Shown: positions 10,796 to 20,487 of the stretch, piece after piece
How positions within the stretch are numbered: position 1 is the stretch's first letter
How the letters are laid out: every line of letters starts with the position of its first letter
NCBI RefSeq assembly: GCF_030651185.1
Contig: NZ_JAUSCJ010000036.1
Location: 114,430-178,429, forward strand
From: Phenylobacterium sp.
GTDB taxonomy: Bacteria; Pseudomonadota; Alphaproteobacteria; Caulobacterales; Caulobacteraceae
Direction: 5' to 3'
Length of the DNA: 64,000 bases
Program-made: the position numbers and the translations under genes
The notes under the pieces: model-generated
Databases searched by the model: none
Seen by the model: only the letters and a program-made list of their open reading frames with translations
What the model was told of the DNA's origin: nothing

Positions 10796-12058
10796 CTAGG
10801 CGGCGCCGCCCTTGTCGCGGCGCTCGGCATAGATGACCAGGGGCTGGGCCCGGCCTTCGACGACCTCGGCGTTGACCACAATTTCCTCGACGCCGTCATA
10901 GGTCGGCAGCTCGTACATGGTCTCGAGCAGGATGCCTTCCAGGATGGACCGCAGGCCGCGCGCGCCGGTCTTGCGGATGATGGCCTTGCGGGCCACCGCG
11001 TTGAGGGCGTCGTCGGTGAAGGTCAGGCCGACATTCTCCATGTCGAACAGACGCTGGTACTGTTTCACAAAGGCGTTCTTCGGCTCGGTGAGGATCTTCA
11101 CCAGGGCCGGCTCGTCCAGATCGTCCAGGGTCGCGATGACCGGCAGACGGCCGACGAATTCCGGGATCAGGCCAAAGCGCAGCAGGTCGTCGGGCTCCAC
11201 CTGACGGAAGATCTGACCCGTGCGGCGATCGTCGGGGTCCGACACCTTGGCGCCGAAGCCGATCGAGGTGCCTTGGCCGCGGGCCGAGATGATCTTTTCC
11301 AGGCCGGCGAAGGCGCCGCCGCAGATGAACAGGATGTTGGTGGTGTCGACCTGCAGGAACTCCTGCTGGGGATGCTTGCGCCCGCCCTGCGGCGGCACGG
11401 AGGCGACGGTGCCTTCCATGATCTTCAGCAGGGCCTGCTGCACGCCCTCGCCCGACACGTCGCGGGTGATGGACGGGTTGTCCGACTTGCGGCTGATCTT
11501 GTCGACCTCGTCGATATAGACGATGCCGCGCTGCGCCCGCTCGACATTGTAGTCGGCAGCCTGAAGCAGCTTCAGGATGATATTTTCGACATCTTCCCCG
11601 ACATAGCCCGCTTCGGTGAGCGTGGTGGCGTCGGCGACGGTGAAGGGCACGTCGATGATTCGGGCGAGGGTTTGCGCCAGCAGGGTCTTGCCGGTGCCGG
11701 TCGGACCGATGAGCAGGATGTTGGCCTTGCCCAGTTCGACGTCGTTATTCTTCGAGGCGTGGTTGAGGCGCTTGTAGTGATTGTGAACCGCAACCGCGAG
11801 CACCTTCTTGGCGTGATCTTGGCCGATCACGTAATCGTCGAGGACTTCGCGGATTTCCTTGGGGGTCGGCACACCATCCTTGGACTTCACGAAGGAGATT
11901 TTGTGCTCCTCGCGAATGATATCCATGCACAGTTCTACGCACTCATCACAGATGAACACGGTAGGGCCCGCGATAAGCTTGCGGACCTCATGCTGACTCT
12001 TGCCGCAGAATGAGCAGTAGAGCGTGCTCTTGGAGTCCCCGCTGGCGGCCTTGGTCAT
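10796..12058 (-). CDS. clpX: ClpX, ATPase subunit of the ClpXP protease
   Basis: 420 aa AAA+ unfoldase that feeds proteins to ClpP. N-terminal zinc-binding domain with two Cys pairs (YCSFCGKS and [10 protein letters not shown]), Walker A GPTGTGKT at about residue 119, pore loop GYVG, Walker [11 protein letters not shown], and the IGF loop (GTSIGFGA) that docks on ClpP. Usual length for the family. clpP lies 1.8 kb away on the same strand, separated by a divergent HAD phosphatase and a short-chain dehydrogenase-like gene. ClpXP is essential for cell-cycle proteolysis in Caulobacter. Confidence 0.97.
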   Translation of the reverse strand: MTKAASGDSKSTLYCSFCGKSQHEVRKLIAGPTVFICDECVELCMDIIREEHKISFVKSKDGVPTPKEIREVLDDYVIGQDHAKKVLAVAVHNHYKRLNHASKNNDVELGKANILLIGPTGTGKTLLAQTLARIIDVPFTVADATTLTEAGYVGEDVENIILKLLQAADYNVERAQRGIVYIDEVDKISRKSDNPSITRDVSGEGVQQALLKIMEGTVASVPPQGGRKHPQQEFLQVDTTNILFICGGAFAGLEKIISARGQGTSIGFGAKVSDPDDRRTGQIFRQVEPDDLLRFGLIPEFVGRLPVIATLDDLDEPALVKILTEPKNAFVKQYQRLFDMENVGLTFTDDALNAVARKAIIRKTGARGLRSILEGILLETMYELPTYDGVEEIVVNAEVVEGRAQPLVIYAERRDKGGAA

Positions 12059-12395
12059 GGTCGTTTCTCACTCTTTCGACGATCGGCCGGCTGGCCGGGA
12101 CGTCCGTCCCCGGAGGCGTTCCTGACGCCATCGATGCAGGATACGCGCCGCAGGTTGTCTAATCCTTGACATTCCCCGATCCGACCAAGGATCACAAGCC
12201 TTTGGGGGACATCGCGACATTTGGCGGTCGGGGCGCCCGATGGCGGGCCAGTCCGAATCCCTAGATGGGTGTGCGCCAGTTCGGGACAAGCCTTCGGTTC
12301 CGGGCGCCGCGAAACGCCTCGCCCCCCAAGGCCCGCGCTGCGCCTGCCGATTGCTCCCGATAGACACGCGCCCTCAGGGGCGCGAGGGGGTGGCC
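12059..12395. other. Divergent intergenic region, clpX / HAD phosphatase
   Basis: 337 bp between two outward-facing genes, so it should hold promoters for both. I see no clear sigma-70 boxes, hairpins or conserved small gene. An in-frame extension of the HAD gene runs through part of it but has no protein-like character. Confidence 0.6.
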
Positions 12396-13061
12396 ATGGC
12401 GAAAAAGTCTCTGCGCGGCGGCGGCGCACCTTCCAACGAAATGCTCGACGATCAGATCGAGGACGCGGGCGTTGTGGCGTTCGACTTCGACGGCACCATC
12501 ACCGTCCGCGACAGTTTCACCGAGTTCCTCAAATGGCGCGTGGATCAGGGCCGCTATATGGCGGGGATGACCCGGCTGGTCCCCGCGGCGATCTCCTATC
12601 TCGGTCACCGCAACCGCGGACGCATCAAGGCCGCGGCCGTTCGTGAGTTCCTGAAGGGCATGACCCGCGACGAGCTGGAGACCCAGGCCCGCGCCTTCGC
12701 CGAGGTCGCAGCTCCCAGCCTGCTGCGGCCCGACGCCCTGCAAACCTGGCGGCGCTGGCGGCAACGCCACGCAAAGCTGGTGATCGTCAGCGCCTCGCCC
12801 GACATGATCGTGGCGCCCTTCGCCCGGGGCCTGGGGGCCGATGCCCTGATCGCCACCGAACTGGCCTTCGATACTGACGATCGGGTGACCGGCGGCTTCC
12901 TGGGGTCAAATTGCCGCGGGCCGGAAAAGGTGCGACGCCTGCGAGCGATGTTCGGACCCGACTTCACCCTGAAAGCCGCCTATGGCGACACCAGCGGCGA
13001 CCGCGAGATGTTGAAGCTCGCCGATCACCGCGGCTATCGTGTCTTCAAGGAACGTCCCTGA
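12396..13061 (+). CDS. HAD-family (IB) hydrolase, phosphoserine phosphatase-like
   Basis: 221 aa. Motif I VVAFDFDGTITVRDSF (nucleophile and acid/base Asp in DFDGT), motif II in LVIVSASPDM, and motif III/IV AAYGDTSGDREML. The segment between motifs forms the helical cap of subclass IB. Such enzymes dephosphorylate small metabolites or phospholipid head groups; the substrate is not readable. The ATG at MAKKSLRG follows GAGGGGG; the longer upstream frame is discounted. Co-directional with the next small gene 14 bp downstream. Confidence 0.87.
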   Translation: MAKKSLRGGGAPSNEMLDDQIEDAGVVAFDFDGTITVRDSFTEFLKWRVDQGRYMAGMTRLVPAAISYLGHRNRGRIKAAAVREFLKGMTRDELETQARAFAEVAAPSLLRPDALQTWRRWRQRHAKLVIVSASPDMIVAPFARGLGADALIATELAFDTDDRVTGGFLGSNCRGPEKVRRLRAMFGPDFTLKAAYGDTSGDREMLKLADHRGYRVFKERP

Positions 13062-13075
13062 AGGTCTGACGCCAA

Positions 13076-13330
13076 GTGAAACACGCCGGTGAGATAGCCC
13101 TGGATCAGCTGGAACCCCTGTTGGCCCGCGTCCGCGCGCTGCCCGGCCTGACCGAGAAGAAGCGCGGGGTCTTCTACCGCAAGTCCCGCGCCTTCCTGCA
13201 TTTCCACGAGGACCCCGAGGGCCTGTTCGGCGACGTCCGCGCCGCCGACGACAGGGATTTTGACCGCTTCGACGTGACGCAGGACGGCGACGCCCTGATC
13301 GCGGCCGCACAGGCCCGGCTCAGGGCTTAG
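13076..13330 (+). CDS. Conserved hypothetical protein, 84 aa
   Basis: Small soluble protein starting at GTG (MKHAGEIALDQLEPLL), with a basic central segment KKRGVFYRKSRAFLHFHEDPEGLFGDVR that alternates charged and aromatic residues like a small alpha/beta domain. No membrane segment or signal peptide. No function assigned. It sits 14 bp after the HAD phosphatase and is probably cotranscribed. Its last 11 bp overlap the 3' end of the convergent gene. Confidence 0.78.
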   Translation: MKHAGEIALDQLEPLLARVRALPGLTEKKRGVFYRKSRAFLHFHEDPEGLFGDVRAADDRDFDRFDVTQDGDALIAAAQARLRA

Positions 13331-13838
13331 CCGACCAAGGCTTGGTCTGACCTATGATGGTCAGGGGGCGATCGCTGCGGACGGCGTCCAGCACGCCTGC
13401 GGAGATCTCATTGTTGGTGAGCCAGCGAGATCCTGTGGGCTCGGCCTTAAAGCCTAGCACCACCTGGCGCAGGTCGCAGCCCGGCAGATCCTCGGCCACC
13501 CTCTGCGCCGTCTCAAGCCGCCAGGGATGGGACGGGTCGGCCGCCGCGCTGCCCAGCACCTGGAACAACCGGCCTTCGACGCGTTCCGCCAGAAGGCGCG
13601 GCGCCTCGATCTTCAGGGTGTGAAACCAGGCGACGGCGAGGTTGATCGGCCCCGCCCGCGCGACGGCGGCGTCGAGGGCGGCCGTGAAGGCTGCGGGATC
13701 GTAGTAATCGCAGGCGAACCCGTCGGGCCCGCAGGCCTGCCGCGACAAAAACGAAAGGCGCCCGCCGTCGCCGGCGAGCGCCTCGCAAAGTCCGGAAAGC
13801 ATCCCGGTCCCGCCCACCACCAGGGTGTGCGCGACCAT
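13320..13838 (-). CDS. NAD(P)-binding Rossmann protein, short-chain dehydrogenase-like
   Basis: 172 aa. It opens with a strand and glycine loop HTLVVGGTGMLSGLCEAL (GGTGxxxG), typical of NAD(P)-binding Rossmann folds, followed by FLSRQ where SDRs often select cofactor. The usual SDR catalytic YxxxK is not seen, and the protein is shorter than a classical SDR (about 250 aa), so it may be an atypical member or not a reductase. The ATG is 5 nt beyond the clpP stop, so it is very likely in the clpP transcript. Function unknown. Confidence 0.75.
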   Translation of the reverse strand: MVAHTLVVGGTGMLSGLCEALAGDGGRLSFLSRQACGPDGFACDYYDPAAFTAALDAAVARAGPINLAVAWFHTLKIEAPRLLAERVEGRLFQVLGSAAADPSHPWRLETAQRVAEDLPGCDLRQVVLGFKAEPTGSRWLTNNEISAGVLDAVRSDRPLTIIGQTKPWSAKP

Positions 13839-13843
13839 TGGGA

Positions 13844-14458
13844 CTAGTCTTCCGAGCGATTGGCCTGGACGAGGTCGATCAGACCCCATTCCTTGGCCTC
13901 GTCGGCGGTCATGAAGGTGTCGCGGTCGAGCTTTTCCTCGACCTCTTCGTAGGACCGGCCGGTGTGCTTGGCGTAGATCTCGTTCAGCCGGCGCTTCGTC
14001 TTGATGATGTCCTCGGCGTGACGCTCGATATCCGAGGCCTTGCCGGAGTAACCGCCAGAGGGTTGGTGGACCATGATGCGGGCGTTGGGCAGGGAAATCC
14101 GCTGACCCGCCTCACCGGCCATCAGCAGGAAGGACCCCATCGAGGCCGCCATGCCCATGCACAGGGTGACCACGGGGCTCTTGATGTATTGCATGGTGTC
14201 GTAGATCGCGAGACCCGAGGTCACCACGCCGCCCGGCGAGTTGATGTACATCTGAATCTCTTTCTTGGGGTTCTCGGCCTCAAGATAGAGCAGCTGGGCG
14301 CAGATCAGCGCCGACATCCCGTCCTCGACGGGACCGTTCAGGAAGATGACCCGCTCCTTGAGGAGGCGGGAGAAGATATCGAATGCACGCTCGCCGCGGC
14401 TGGTCTGCTCGACCACCATCGGGACAAGGTTCAGGGCGGTCGTCGGCGGATCAAACAT
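13844..14458 (-). CDS. clpP: ATP-dependent Clp protease proteolytic subunit
   Basis: 204 aa serine protease forming the tetradecameric chamber of ClpXP/ClpAP. The catalytic triad is readable: S106 in [10 protein letters not shown]131 in MVHQPSGG and D180 in KLDRDTFM. The oxyanion segment [10 protein letters not shown] is also present. A short N-terminal propeptide-like stretch precedes [14 protein letters not shown]. It heads a two-gene unit with the Rossmann protein downstream; the trigger factor gene is 4.5 kb upstream on the same strand, as a remnant of the common tig-clpP-clpX-lon order. Confidence 0.97.
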   Translation of the reverse strand: MFDPPTTALNLVPMVVEQTSRGERAFDIFSRLLKERVIFLNGPVEDGMSALICAQLLYLEAENPKKEIQMYINSPGGVVTSGLAIYDTMQYIKSPVVTLCMGMAASMGSFLLMAGEAGQRISLPNARIMVHQPSGGYSGKASDIERHAEDIIKTKRRLNEIYAKHTGRSYEEVEEKLDRDTFMTADEAKEWGLIDLVQANRSED

Positions 14459-14600
14459 TGGGAGGCAGCCCTTCTCGATGTGAACGACTCTCGAACGCGA
14501 GCCGTGTACCCGTTGGATATCGCGTGCCGGTGTGGCCTGCGCAAGGTGACCAATAGCCCCGATAGCTCTTAAGAGTTGGCGAAATTGGTTTGGCGAGGCC

Positions 14601-16331
14601 TCAGTTCGGTCTCGCGGCGTCCAGAGCGGCGGCCAGGGCGCCGATTCCGTAGGGCTTGGTGAGCAGGGTGAGCCCCTCCGCGGCGGCGGCCGCGACGCCT
14701 GGGCTGAAGCCCGTGGTCAGCAACACCGGCAGGCTGGGCCAACGCCGGCCGATCTCGCGGGCGAGCGCAATGCCATCCATCTCGCCCGGCATCACCAGGT
14801 CCGAAAACACGATGTCGAAGGCTGGATTGGCCTCCAGGGCGGCGACAGCGCCCGCCGCGCAGTCGACGCGGGTGACGTTGTAGCCCAGTTCGGTGAGCAT
14901 GCCCGAGACCAGGGTGGCGACACCCTCGTCATCCTCCACCAGCAACAGGTCGCCCTGCGCGCCCGGCGGCCGGGTGACCGGCGACGGGTCCGGGGTCACC
15001 AGCGGCAAGGGCTCCTCGGTCCGCGGCAGCAGCAGGAGAATGGTCGATCCCCGACCGACCTCACTCTGGATCCGGACGTCGCCGCCGGAGGCGCGGCTGA
15101 ACCCGTAGACCTGGCTGAGCCCCAGGCCCGTGCCCTTGCCGACCGCCTTGGTGGTGAAGAAGGGCTCGAACACCCGCGACAGGGTCTCCGGGGTCATGCC
15201 GCTGCCGGTGTCGGCGACCCGCAGGACCAGGTGGTCTCCCGGCAGGGTGGCGTCGGACCCCGCCGGCCGGTTGGAGCCGCTGATGGTGATGGCGCCGCCG
15301 CCTGGCATGGCGTCACGAGCGTTCACCGCCAGGTTCAGGATCGCCAACTCGAACTCGGATGGATCGACGTGAACGCGCCACAGATCCGGCGGCAGGTCCA
15401 CAATCACCGAGATGTCCTCCCCCAGCGAGCGATCCAGCAGCAGGCGCATGCCCTCCAGCTGGGCGGTCACATCGATCACCTCCGGCCGCAGCGAGGTGCG
15501 GCGCGAGAAGGCCAGAAGCTGGCGGGTCAGGCTGGCGCCGCGGTCCACGGCCTGGCGCATGCCGTCGATCAGCATCTTGCGCCGTTCGGGCTTGTCGGTG
15601 CGCTCCATCAGGTCCAGGCCGCTGGAGGCGATCATCAGGATGTTGTTGAAGTCATGCGCCACCCCGCCGGTAAGCTGGCCCATGGCCTCCATGCGCTGGC
15701 TCTGCCGCAGGGCGCTCTCGGCGCGCTCGCGCTCGTGCATCTCCTCCTGGAGGTTGCGGTTGGCGTCGGCCAGGTCGCTGTTGGTGCGGGTCAGAACCGC
15801 GTGCGCCGCGGCCAGCACGCCGACCACCAGCAGGGCCATGACCAGCAGCAGCCCCAGGCCGACATAGCGCGACAGCCGCCGGGCGATGGGGTCGGTGTCG
15901 ATGCGCAGGGCGACCAGGCCCAGGCGTTGTCCGGCCTCCGACACCGGAGTCACCACCACCAGGTGGCTCCCCACGAAGGCGGGCGGGTGAAGCGCCACGG
16001 TCGGATCGGCGTGGCGGCCTGGATCTCGGGCGTAGTCGGCCACCAGGGCGCCGGCCTCGTTGTAAACTCCGGCCGAGACCACCTGCGAGTTGACCCGCAG
16101 CGCCTCGACATACTCCTGCGCCGCCGGACGGTCGTCAAAGGCCAGCGCGGCGGTGACGGTGGCGGCCAGAATCTCACCCTGGGCCGTGGCCTCGCGGACC
16201 TTCTGGGCGCGGTAGGTCTGCTCGTCATAAACCCCGATCGCCAGGCCGCTGAGCACCAGCAGGATCGCGCCGATGGCGGCGATGGCGGGGATCAGGCTCC
16301 AGCGGATCTGCAGCTTGTCCAGAAGCGCCAT
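14601..16331 (-). CDS. Hybrid histidine kinase with CHASE8-like sensor domain
   Basis: 576 aa inner-membrane sensor. TM1 about 12-35, periplasmic domain about 36-152 ([29 protein letters not shown], resembling the CHASE8 domain of YfiN-type cyclases), TM2 about 155-180, a coiled coil, then HisKA with H226 in GGVAHDFNN, an HATPase with N-box [10 protein letters not shown] and G-boxes DTGSGM and GKGTGLGL, and a C-terminal receiver (about 461-574) with D511 in FSDLVMPG and acidic VEDD. There is no output domain, so the signal must pass to another regulator. Its ATG is 3 nt past the yfiR stop; receptor, YfiR and kinase form one operon. Confidence 0.9.
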   Translation of the reverse strand: MALLDKLQIRWSLIPAIAAIGAILLVLSGLAIGVYDEQTYRAQKVREATAQGEILAATVTAALAFDDRPAAQEYVEALRVNSQVVSAGVYNEAGALVADYARDPGRHADPTVALHPPAFVGSHLVVVTPVSEAGQRLGLVALRIDTDPIARRLSRYVGLGLLLVMALLVVGVLAAAHAVLTRTNSDLADANRNLQEEMHERERAESALRQSQRMEAMGQLTGGVAHDFNNILMIASSGLDLMERTDKPERRKMLIDGMRQAVDRGASLTRQLLAFSRRTSLRPEVIDVTAQLEGMRLLLDRSLGEDISVIVDLPPDLWRVHVDPSEFELAILNLAVNARDAMPGGGAITISGSNRPAGSDATLPGDHLVLRVADTGSGMTPETLSRVFEPFFTTKAVGKGTGLGLSQVYGFSRASGGDVRIQSEVGRGSTILLLLPRTEEPLPLVTPDPSPVTRPPGAQGDLLLVEDDEGVATLVSGMLTELGYNVTRVDCAAGAVAALEANPAFDIVFSDLVMPGEMDGIALAREIGRRWPSLPVLLTTGFSPGVAAAAAEGLTLLTKPYGIGALAAALDAARPN

Positions 16332-16333
16332 GC

Positions 16334-16870
16334 CTACCTCCCCGCCCGGGCGTCGAGCGCCAGGCTGAGCAGCTTCGAACTGATGGTCAGGCCGTTTTCG
16401 GCGGCGGCCCGGGAATCGATCGTGAATCGGACCCGGTTCTCCCGCAGGACGAAGTTGACGACGGCACCCGCCCCGGCGGCCTGGTCGGTGACGGTCAGCA
16501 CCGGCGCCCCATGGGCGCTTTGCAGGGCCTCGGCGGCACCCAGCGCGCGGGGCGCCGACAGATAGAGCACGTGACAGCCGGTCGCCTTCTCGGCCTTGGC
16601 CAGCCGGTGAACAACGATGGCCCGCGCGCCGATCTTCTGGCCCCGCACGGCCTGGTCCAGGACAGCCCCGAACGGGTCGCCGCCCAGCAGGCACAACACA
16701 ACCGGCTGGGTCGGTGAGGCGAAGGCGCCCGCCGGCCACTCCACGAAGGGCACGAGCTTGTAGAGATAGGTGGCCTTGACCGGCGCCTCCAGACTCCCCG
16801 CCGCGCCGGCGGCGCCCACCGTCGTGAGGGCAAGGACAGCGGCGCTCAACACCACAGGCGCCCACTTCAC
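16334..16870 (-). CDS. YfiR-family (DUF4154) periplasmic protein
   Basis: 178 aa. Signal peptide about 1-25, then the family opening EAPVKATYLYKLVPFVEWP and the C-terminal core VRFTIDSRAAAENGLTISSKLLSLA. In Pseudomonas, YfiR binds the periplasmic domain of the cyclase YfiN and represses it in response to redox and cell-wall cues. Two cysteines, C60 and C99, sit 39 apart, like the reported C71-C110 pair of Pseudomonas YfiR. Start GTG follows the receptor stop by one base, so they are coupled. Here the likely partner is the CHASE8 kinase next door rather than a cyclase (inference). Confidence 0.87.
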   Translation of the reverse strand: MKWAPVVLSAAVLALTTVGAAGAAGSLEAPVKATYLYKLVPFVEWPAGAFASPTQPVVLCLLGGDPFGAVLDQAVRGQKIGARAIVVHRLAKAEKATGCHVLYLSAPRALGAAEALQSAHGAPVLTVTDQAAGAGAVVNFVLRENRVRFTIDSRAAAENGLTISSKLLSLALDARAGR

Positions 16871-16871
16871 C

Positions 16872-18797
16872 TCAGAATCCCCAGCGCAGGCTGGCGCGTA
16901 TGGCGCGCGGAATCTCACGACGGGCGACCGAGCCGTTCACGAACTCCACGTGCTGATCCTGGAGCAGGTTCTCTCCGACCACCGCGAGCTCGACCTGATC
17001 GGTCACCCGCCAGGCCAGCCGCGCGCCCAGTTCGGTATAGGCCGCGACCGCCGGGCTCCTCAGGCGGTCGACGCTGCGAAGGTCGAGATCCAGATCCACG
17101 GTGGGGGTGAGGCTCATGTGGGACCGCAGCGAGAGCTGGAGGTCCGGATCGTTCCCGGCGAAGTCCACGCCGAAGATGTCCCGGCTGGCCGGATCGAGGG
17201 ACAGGTCCTTGCGCAGGGCGTTGACCCCGGCGCTCAGCCGCCAACCTTCCCGCACCTGCCAGGCGGCCCAGGCCTCGACACCATAGGTCTCCCCGCGCAT
17301 GCCGTTGCGGATCACCAGGGGGAAGACCGCCGCCGTGCTGGCCTCGGCGGTCCGCAGGTTGTCGTAGACGTTGTAATAGGCCGAGACCGACAGCGAGAGG
17401 TTGGCGGCGGGCTGTCCGCGATAGCCCAGCTCATAGGCGATCAGGGTCTCGGAAGCGAAGTCGGGGCCGCCGGCGATCAGGCCGGGATTGATCAGGTCGC
17501 GGTCGAAGCGCGAGGGGGTCCGCACACCACGGGAGACCGCCCCCCAGATCAGGGCATGATCGCTCGGGCGCCAGGCCAGCCGCGCGTTGGGCATGTATTC
17601 CAGGCCCGTATAGCTGTTGTGCTCCAGCTTCAGACCAAGGGTGAGGGTTAGGTCGTCGCGCAGGGCGATCTCGTCCTGGAGGAACAGATTTCCGAGCCGG
17701 GTCGTGCGGCTGGCGGGATCGAGGAACGAGGTGCGGAAGGCGCCGCGGAAATCGTCCTGGTTCTGCCGATAGCCGCCGCCCACCACGAGGGTGTGGCCGC
17801 CCCGCGACGCCAGGGCGTACTGCAGATCCAGATTGTAGACCTCCAGGCTATCGCTGATGCCCGAGGTGATGGTCCGGTGGTCGCGGGCGTAATAGGCGGT
17901 AGCCTCCAGGACGCCGCCGTCCCGGCTACGGACCCAGCGGCCCAGAAGGTTTCCGCCCCCGATGACGCCCTCGGCCCGGGCTCCGGCCACCGGGTCGCTG
18001 GAGCCGTCATAGACGTCACCCTGCAGGCTGACGCTGTCGCCCTCCCCGCCCCAGTCGAGCTTGAACCCGGCCTGGGCCCGGTCCCAGCTGTCGCGTCCGC
18101 CACCGCCGGCGGGGGTACGGCTGTCGCCATAGTCGGCGGCCATGCCGTAGATGCGGAAGGCGCCGGTCTCCCCCAGCCGCCCGCCGTAGCGCAGGTTGGC
18201 GACGGAGTCGTTGGACCCGGTGGTCAGGTTGACCAATCCGCCCTGGGTGTCGGCGGCCTTGCGGGTGATGACGTTGATGACGCCGTTGACGGCATTGGCG
18301 CCCCACAGCACGCCCCCCGGCCCGCTGATCACCTCGATGCGCTCGACATCGTCGAGCATGACCCCCTGGGCGTCCCAGAACACGCCCGAATAGAGGGAGG
18401 TGTAGACGCTGCGTCCGTCCACCAGCACCTGCAGCTTGTTGGACGTGCCGGTCGAATGATTGAAGCCGCGCGCCGAAATTCCGTAACCCGAGGCGTTCAT
18501 CCGCGCGACCTGGAGATTGGGGGCCAGGCGCAACGCCTCGGGCAGGCTGTCGGCGCCGGAGAGCCGGATATCGTCGCTGCCGATGACATAGATGGCGGCG
18601 GGTGCGGCGCTCAGCGCCTCGGGGCGCTTGGAGACCGAGGTGATCTCCACATTGGCCAGTTCCTCCAGCGACAGCCGGGAAAGATCGCTGAGCGCGCCGG
18701 CGTCGGAAACGTCGGCCCAGGCTGGAGCTGCGATGAACAGCGCTGAGCCCGCGCAGAGCGCCAGGGCTCGGCCGCTGATCTGACCAAAGGATGGCAT
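16872..18797 (-). CDS. TonB-dependent outer membrane receptor
   Basis: 641 aa. Signal peptide ending near AAPAWA-DV (about residue 28), the plug domain beginning LEELANVEITSVSKRPE and including LRLAPNLQVARM and IEVISGPGGVLWGANAVNGVINVIT, then a 22-strand-type barrel ending in RASLRWGF with the terminal Phe of outer-membrane proteins. Substrate unknown; the plug is nearest by eye to cobalamin/catecholate-type receptors. First gene of the receptor-yfiR-kinase operon. Start at MPSFGQ; the frame is open upstream from a GTG six codons earlier. Confidence 0.9.
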   Translation of the reverse strand: MPSFGQISGRALALCAGSALFIAAPAWADVSDAGALSDLSRLSLEELANVEITSVSKRPEALSAAPAAIYVIGSDDIRLSGADSLPEALRLAPNLQVARMNASGYGISARGFNHSTGTSNKLQVLVDGRSVYTSLYSGVFWDAQGVMLDDVERIEVISGPGGVLWGANAVNGVINVITRKAADTQGGLVNLTTGSNDSVANLRYGGRLGETGAFRIYGMAADYGDSRTPAGGGGRDSWDRAQAGFKLDWGGEGDSVSLQGDVYDGSSDPVAGARAEGVIGGGNLLGRWVRSRDGGVLEATAYYARDHRTITSGISDSLEVYNLDLQYALASRGGHTLVVGGGYRQNQDDFRGAFRTSFLDPASRTTRLGNLFLQDEIALRDDLTLTLGLKLEHNSYTGLEYMPNARLAWRPSDHALIWGAVSRGVRTPSRFDRDLINPGLIAGGPDFASETLIAYELGYRGQPAANLSLSVSAYYNVYDNLRTAEASTAAVFPLVIRNGMRGETYGVEAWAAWQVREGWRLSAGVNALRKDLSLDPASRDIFGVDFAGNDPDLQLSLRSHMSLTPTVDLDLDLRSVDRLRSPAVAAYTELGARLAWRVTDQVELAVVGENLLQDQHVEFVNGSVARREIPRAIRASLRWGF

Positions 18798-18929
18798 TCG
18801 GCGCCCCCGCCCCACTGCGAACCAAGCGGCTCAAGGGTGACCCACCCCGGCGACAGGCGTCCTGAGGACGCCGCAACCCTCCGCAATGAACCGAAACGCA
18901 AACCCCCCAAACCGGTTCCACAACGAAAA

Positions 18930-18951
18930 AGGGCGCCCCGTGGGGCGCCCT
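18930..18951 (-). terminator. Intrinsic terminator of tig
   Basis: Stem AGGGCGCCCC/GGGGCGCCCT with a minimal 2-nt loop, 22 bp after the tig stop. On the minus strand it is followed by TTTTTCG, a proper U-run. Confidence 0.9.
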
Positions 18952-18973
18952 CGATCTCGTCCTTGGGGTCGGC

Positions 18974-20332
18974 TTAGGCGCCGTAGCCCGCGGGCATGTC
19001 GTCTTCCTTCAGCAGGTCGTCCTTGGAGACCTTCTGATCCTTCACCTTGGCCTGTTCGATGATCAGGTCGACGACCTTGTCCTCGAAGATCGGGGCCCGG
19101 AGCTGGGCCTGGGCGGCGGGGTTCTGGCGGAAGAAGTCGAAGATCTGCTGGGCCTGCGGGCCATAGCGCATGGCTTCGGCGCGCATGGCCTCGGCCAGCT
19201 CCTGGTCGGTGATCTGGACGTTGTTCACGCGACCGATCTCGGCCAGGACCAGACCCAGGCGCACGCGGCGCTCGGCGATCTTGCGGTACTCGGTCTGCAG
19301 GACGTCGTCGGCCTTTTCCAGGTCTTCCGGCGGCAGCGTGCCGCGTTCCTTGTCGGACTGCACCTGGCCCCAGATCTGGGCGAATTCAGCCTCGACCATC
19401 TTGGGCGGCAGCGGGAAGTCGTGCTTTTCGTCCAGCACGTCCAGCAGGGCGCGCTTCAGCTTGAAGCGCGAGGCGCCGGCGTACTGGCTTTCCAGGTTGG
19501 TCTTCAGCAGCTCACGCAGCTTTTCCAGGCTTTCGACGCCCAGGCGCTCGGCCAGGCTGTCGTCGGCCTTGGACTCCACCGGAGCCTTCACTTCCTTCAC
19601 CGTGGTCTCGAACTCGGCGTCCTTGCCGGCGAGATTCGGAGCCTGATACTCGGCCGGGAAGGTCACCTTGACCATGACCTTGTCGTCCGGCTTGGCGCCG
19701 ACCAGCTGCTCTTCGAAGCCCGGAATGAAGCTGCCCGAGCCCAGCACCAGCTCGGTGTCGACGCCCGTGCCGCCTTCGAAGGCGACGCCGTCCGCGCGGC
19801 CGATGAAGTCGATGACGACCATGTCGCCGTCCTTGGCCTTCAGCGACTTGCCGGTGCGGGTCTCATAGGTGCGGTTCTGCTTGGCCAGCTCGTCGACGGC
19901 CTCGTTCACCTCGGCGTCGGTGGGCTCATAGATGGGGCGCTTCAGCGAGATCTTCGTCAGGTCGGTGGGCTCGAACTCGGGCATCACCTCGATGGCGATG
20001 TCATAGGCCAGGTCGGCCTTGCCATCGATGACCTGGTTCATGTCGCCGTTCGGCGTCAGGTCGGGCTCGCCGGCGGGGCGCAGCTTGTTCTCTTCGAGCA
20101 CCTTCTGGGTGGTTTCGTTGAGGGTCTGCTCCACCACTTCGCTCATGATGGACTTGCCATAGAGCTTGCGGACGTGGGCCTGCGGCACCTTGCCGGGGCG
20201 GAAGCCCTTGATGTTGAGGGTGGGGGTGATCTCGGCGATCTTTGCGTCCAGGCGCTCGACCAGGTCCGACATCGGGACGGTGACGCTGAAAACCTTGCTC
20301 AGGCCTTCACCAGACTTCTCAACGATCTGCAT
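18974..20332 (-). CDS. tig: Trigger factor, ribosome-associated chaperone
   Basis: About 452 aa. Ribosome-binding N-domain with the signature GFRPGKVP (residues about 44-52), a central FKBP-type prolyl isomerase domain ([11 protein letters not shown] through [10 protein letters not shown], about 150-235), and a helical C-domain that cradles nascent chains. The start was set at MQIVEK, as I recall for Caulobacter Tig; an in-frame ATG two codons upstream at 20338 sits closer to a weak GGA element and cannot be excluded. Followed by a strong terminator, so it is monocistronic. Confidence 0.96.
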   Translation of the reverse strand: MQIVEKSGEGLSKVFSVTVPMSDLVERLDAKIAEITPTLNIKGFRPGKVPQAHVRKLYGKSIMSEVVEQTLNETTQKVLEENKLRPAGEPDLTPNGDMNQVIDGKADLAYDIAIEVMPEFEPTDLTKISLKRPIYEPTDAEVNEAVDELAKQNRTYETRTGKSLKAKDGDMVVIDFIGRADGVAFEGGTGVDTELVLGSGSFIPGFEEQLVGAKPDDKVMVKVTFPAEYQAPNLAGKDAEFETTVKEVKAPVESKADDSLAERLGVESLEKLRELLKTNLESQYAGASRFKLKRALLDVLDEKHDFPLPPKMVEAEFAQIWGQVQSDKERGTLPPEDLEKADDVLQTEYRKIAERRVRLGLVLAEIGRVNNVQITDQELAEAMRAEAMRYGPQAQQIFDFFRQNPAAQAQLRAPIFEDKVVDLIIEQAKVKDQKVSKDDLLKEDDMPAGYGA

Positions 20333-20487
20333 CGACATTCTTGGATTTTCCGGACACGGCGCGGGTCGTGCGCCTTTCAGGTCCGCCTCGGCTGAATAGG
20401 TAAGCGCCGCCAGGGCTGGCGGCGAGCGGGCGACCTTATGTCATTTCACGGCGCGCACTCCAAGTCCAAAGAGGGCTCTGCGCGCCC

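Noticed and set aside
10474..10899. Minus-strand frame of 141 codons between clpX and lon
   Set aside because: Crosses the clpX terminator hairpin and lacks domain features; read as intergenic sequence.
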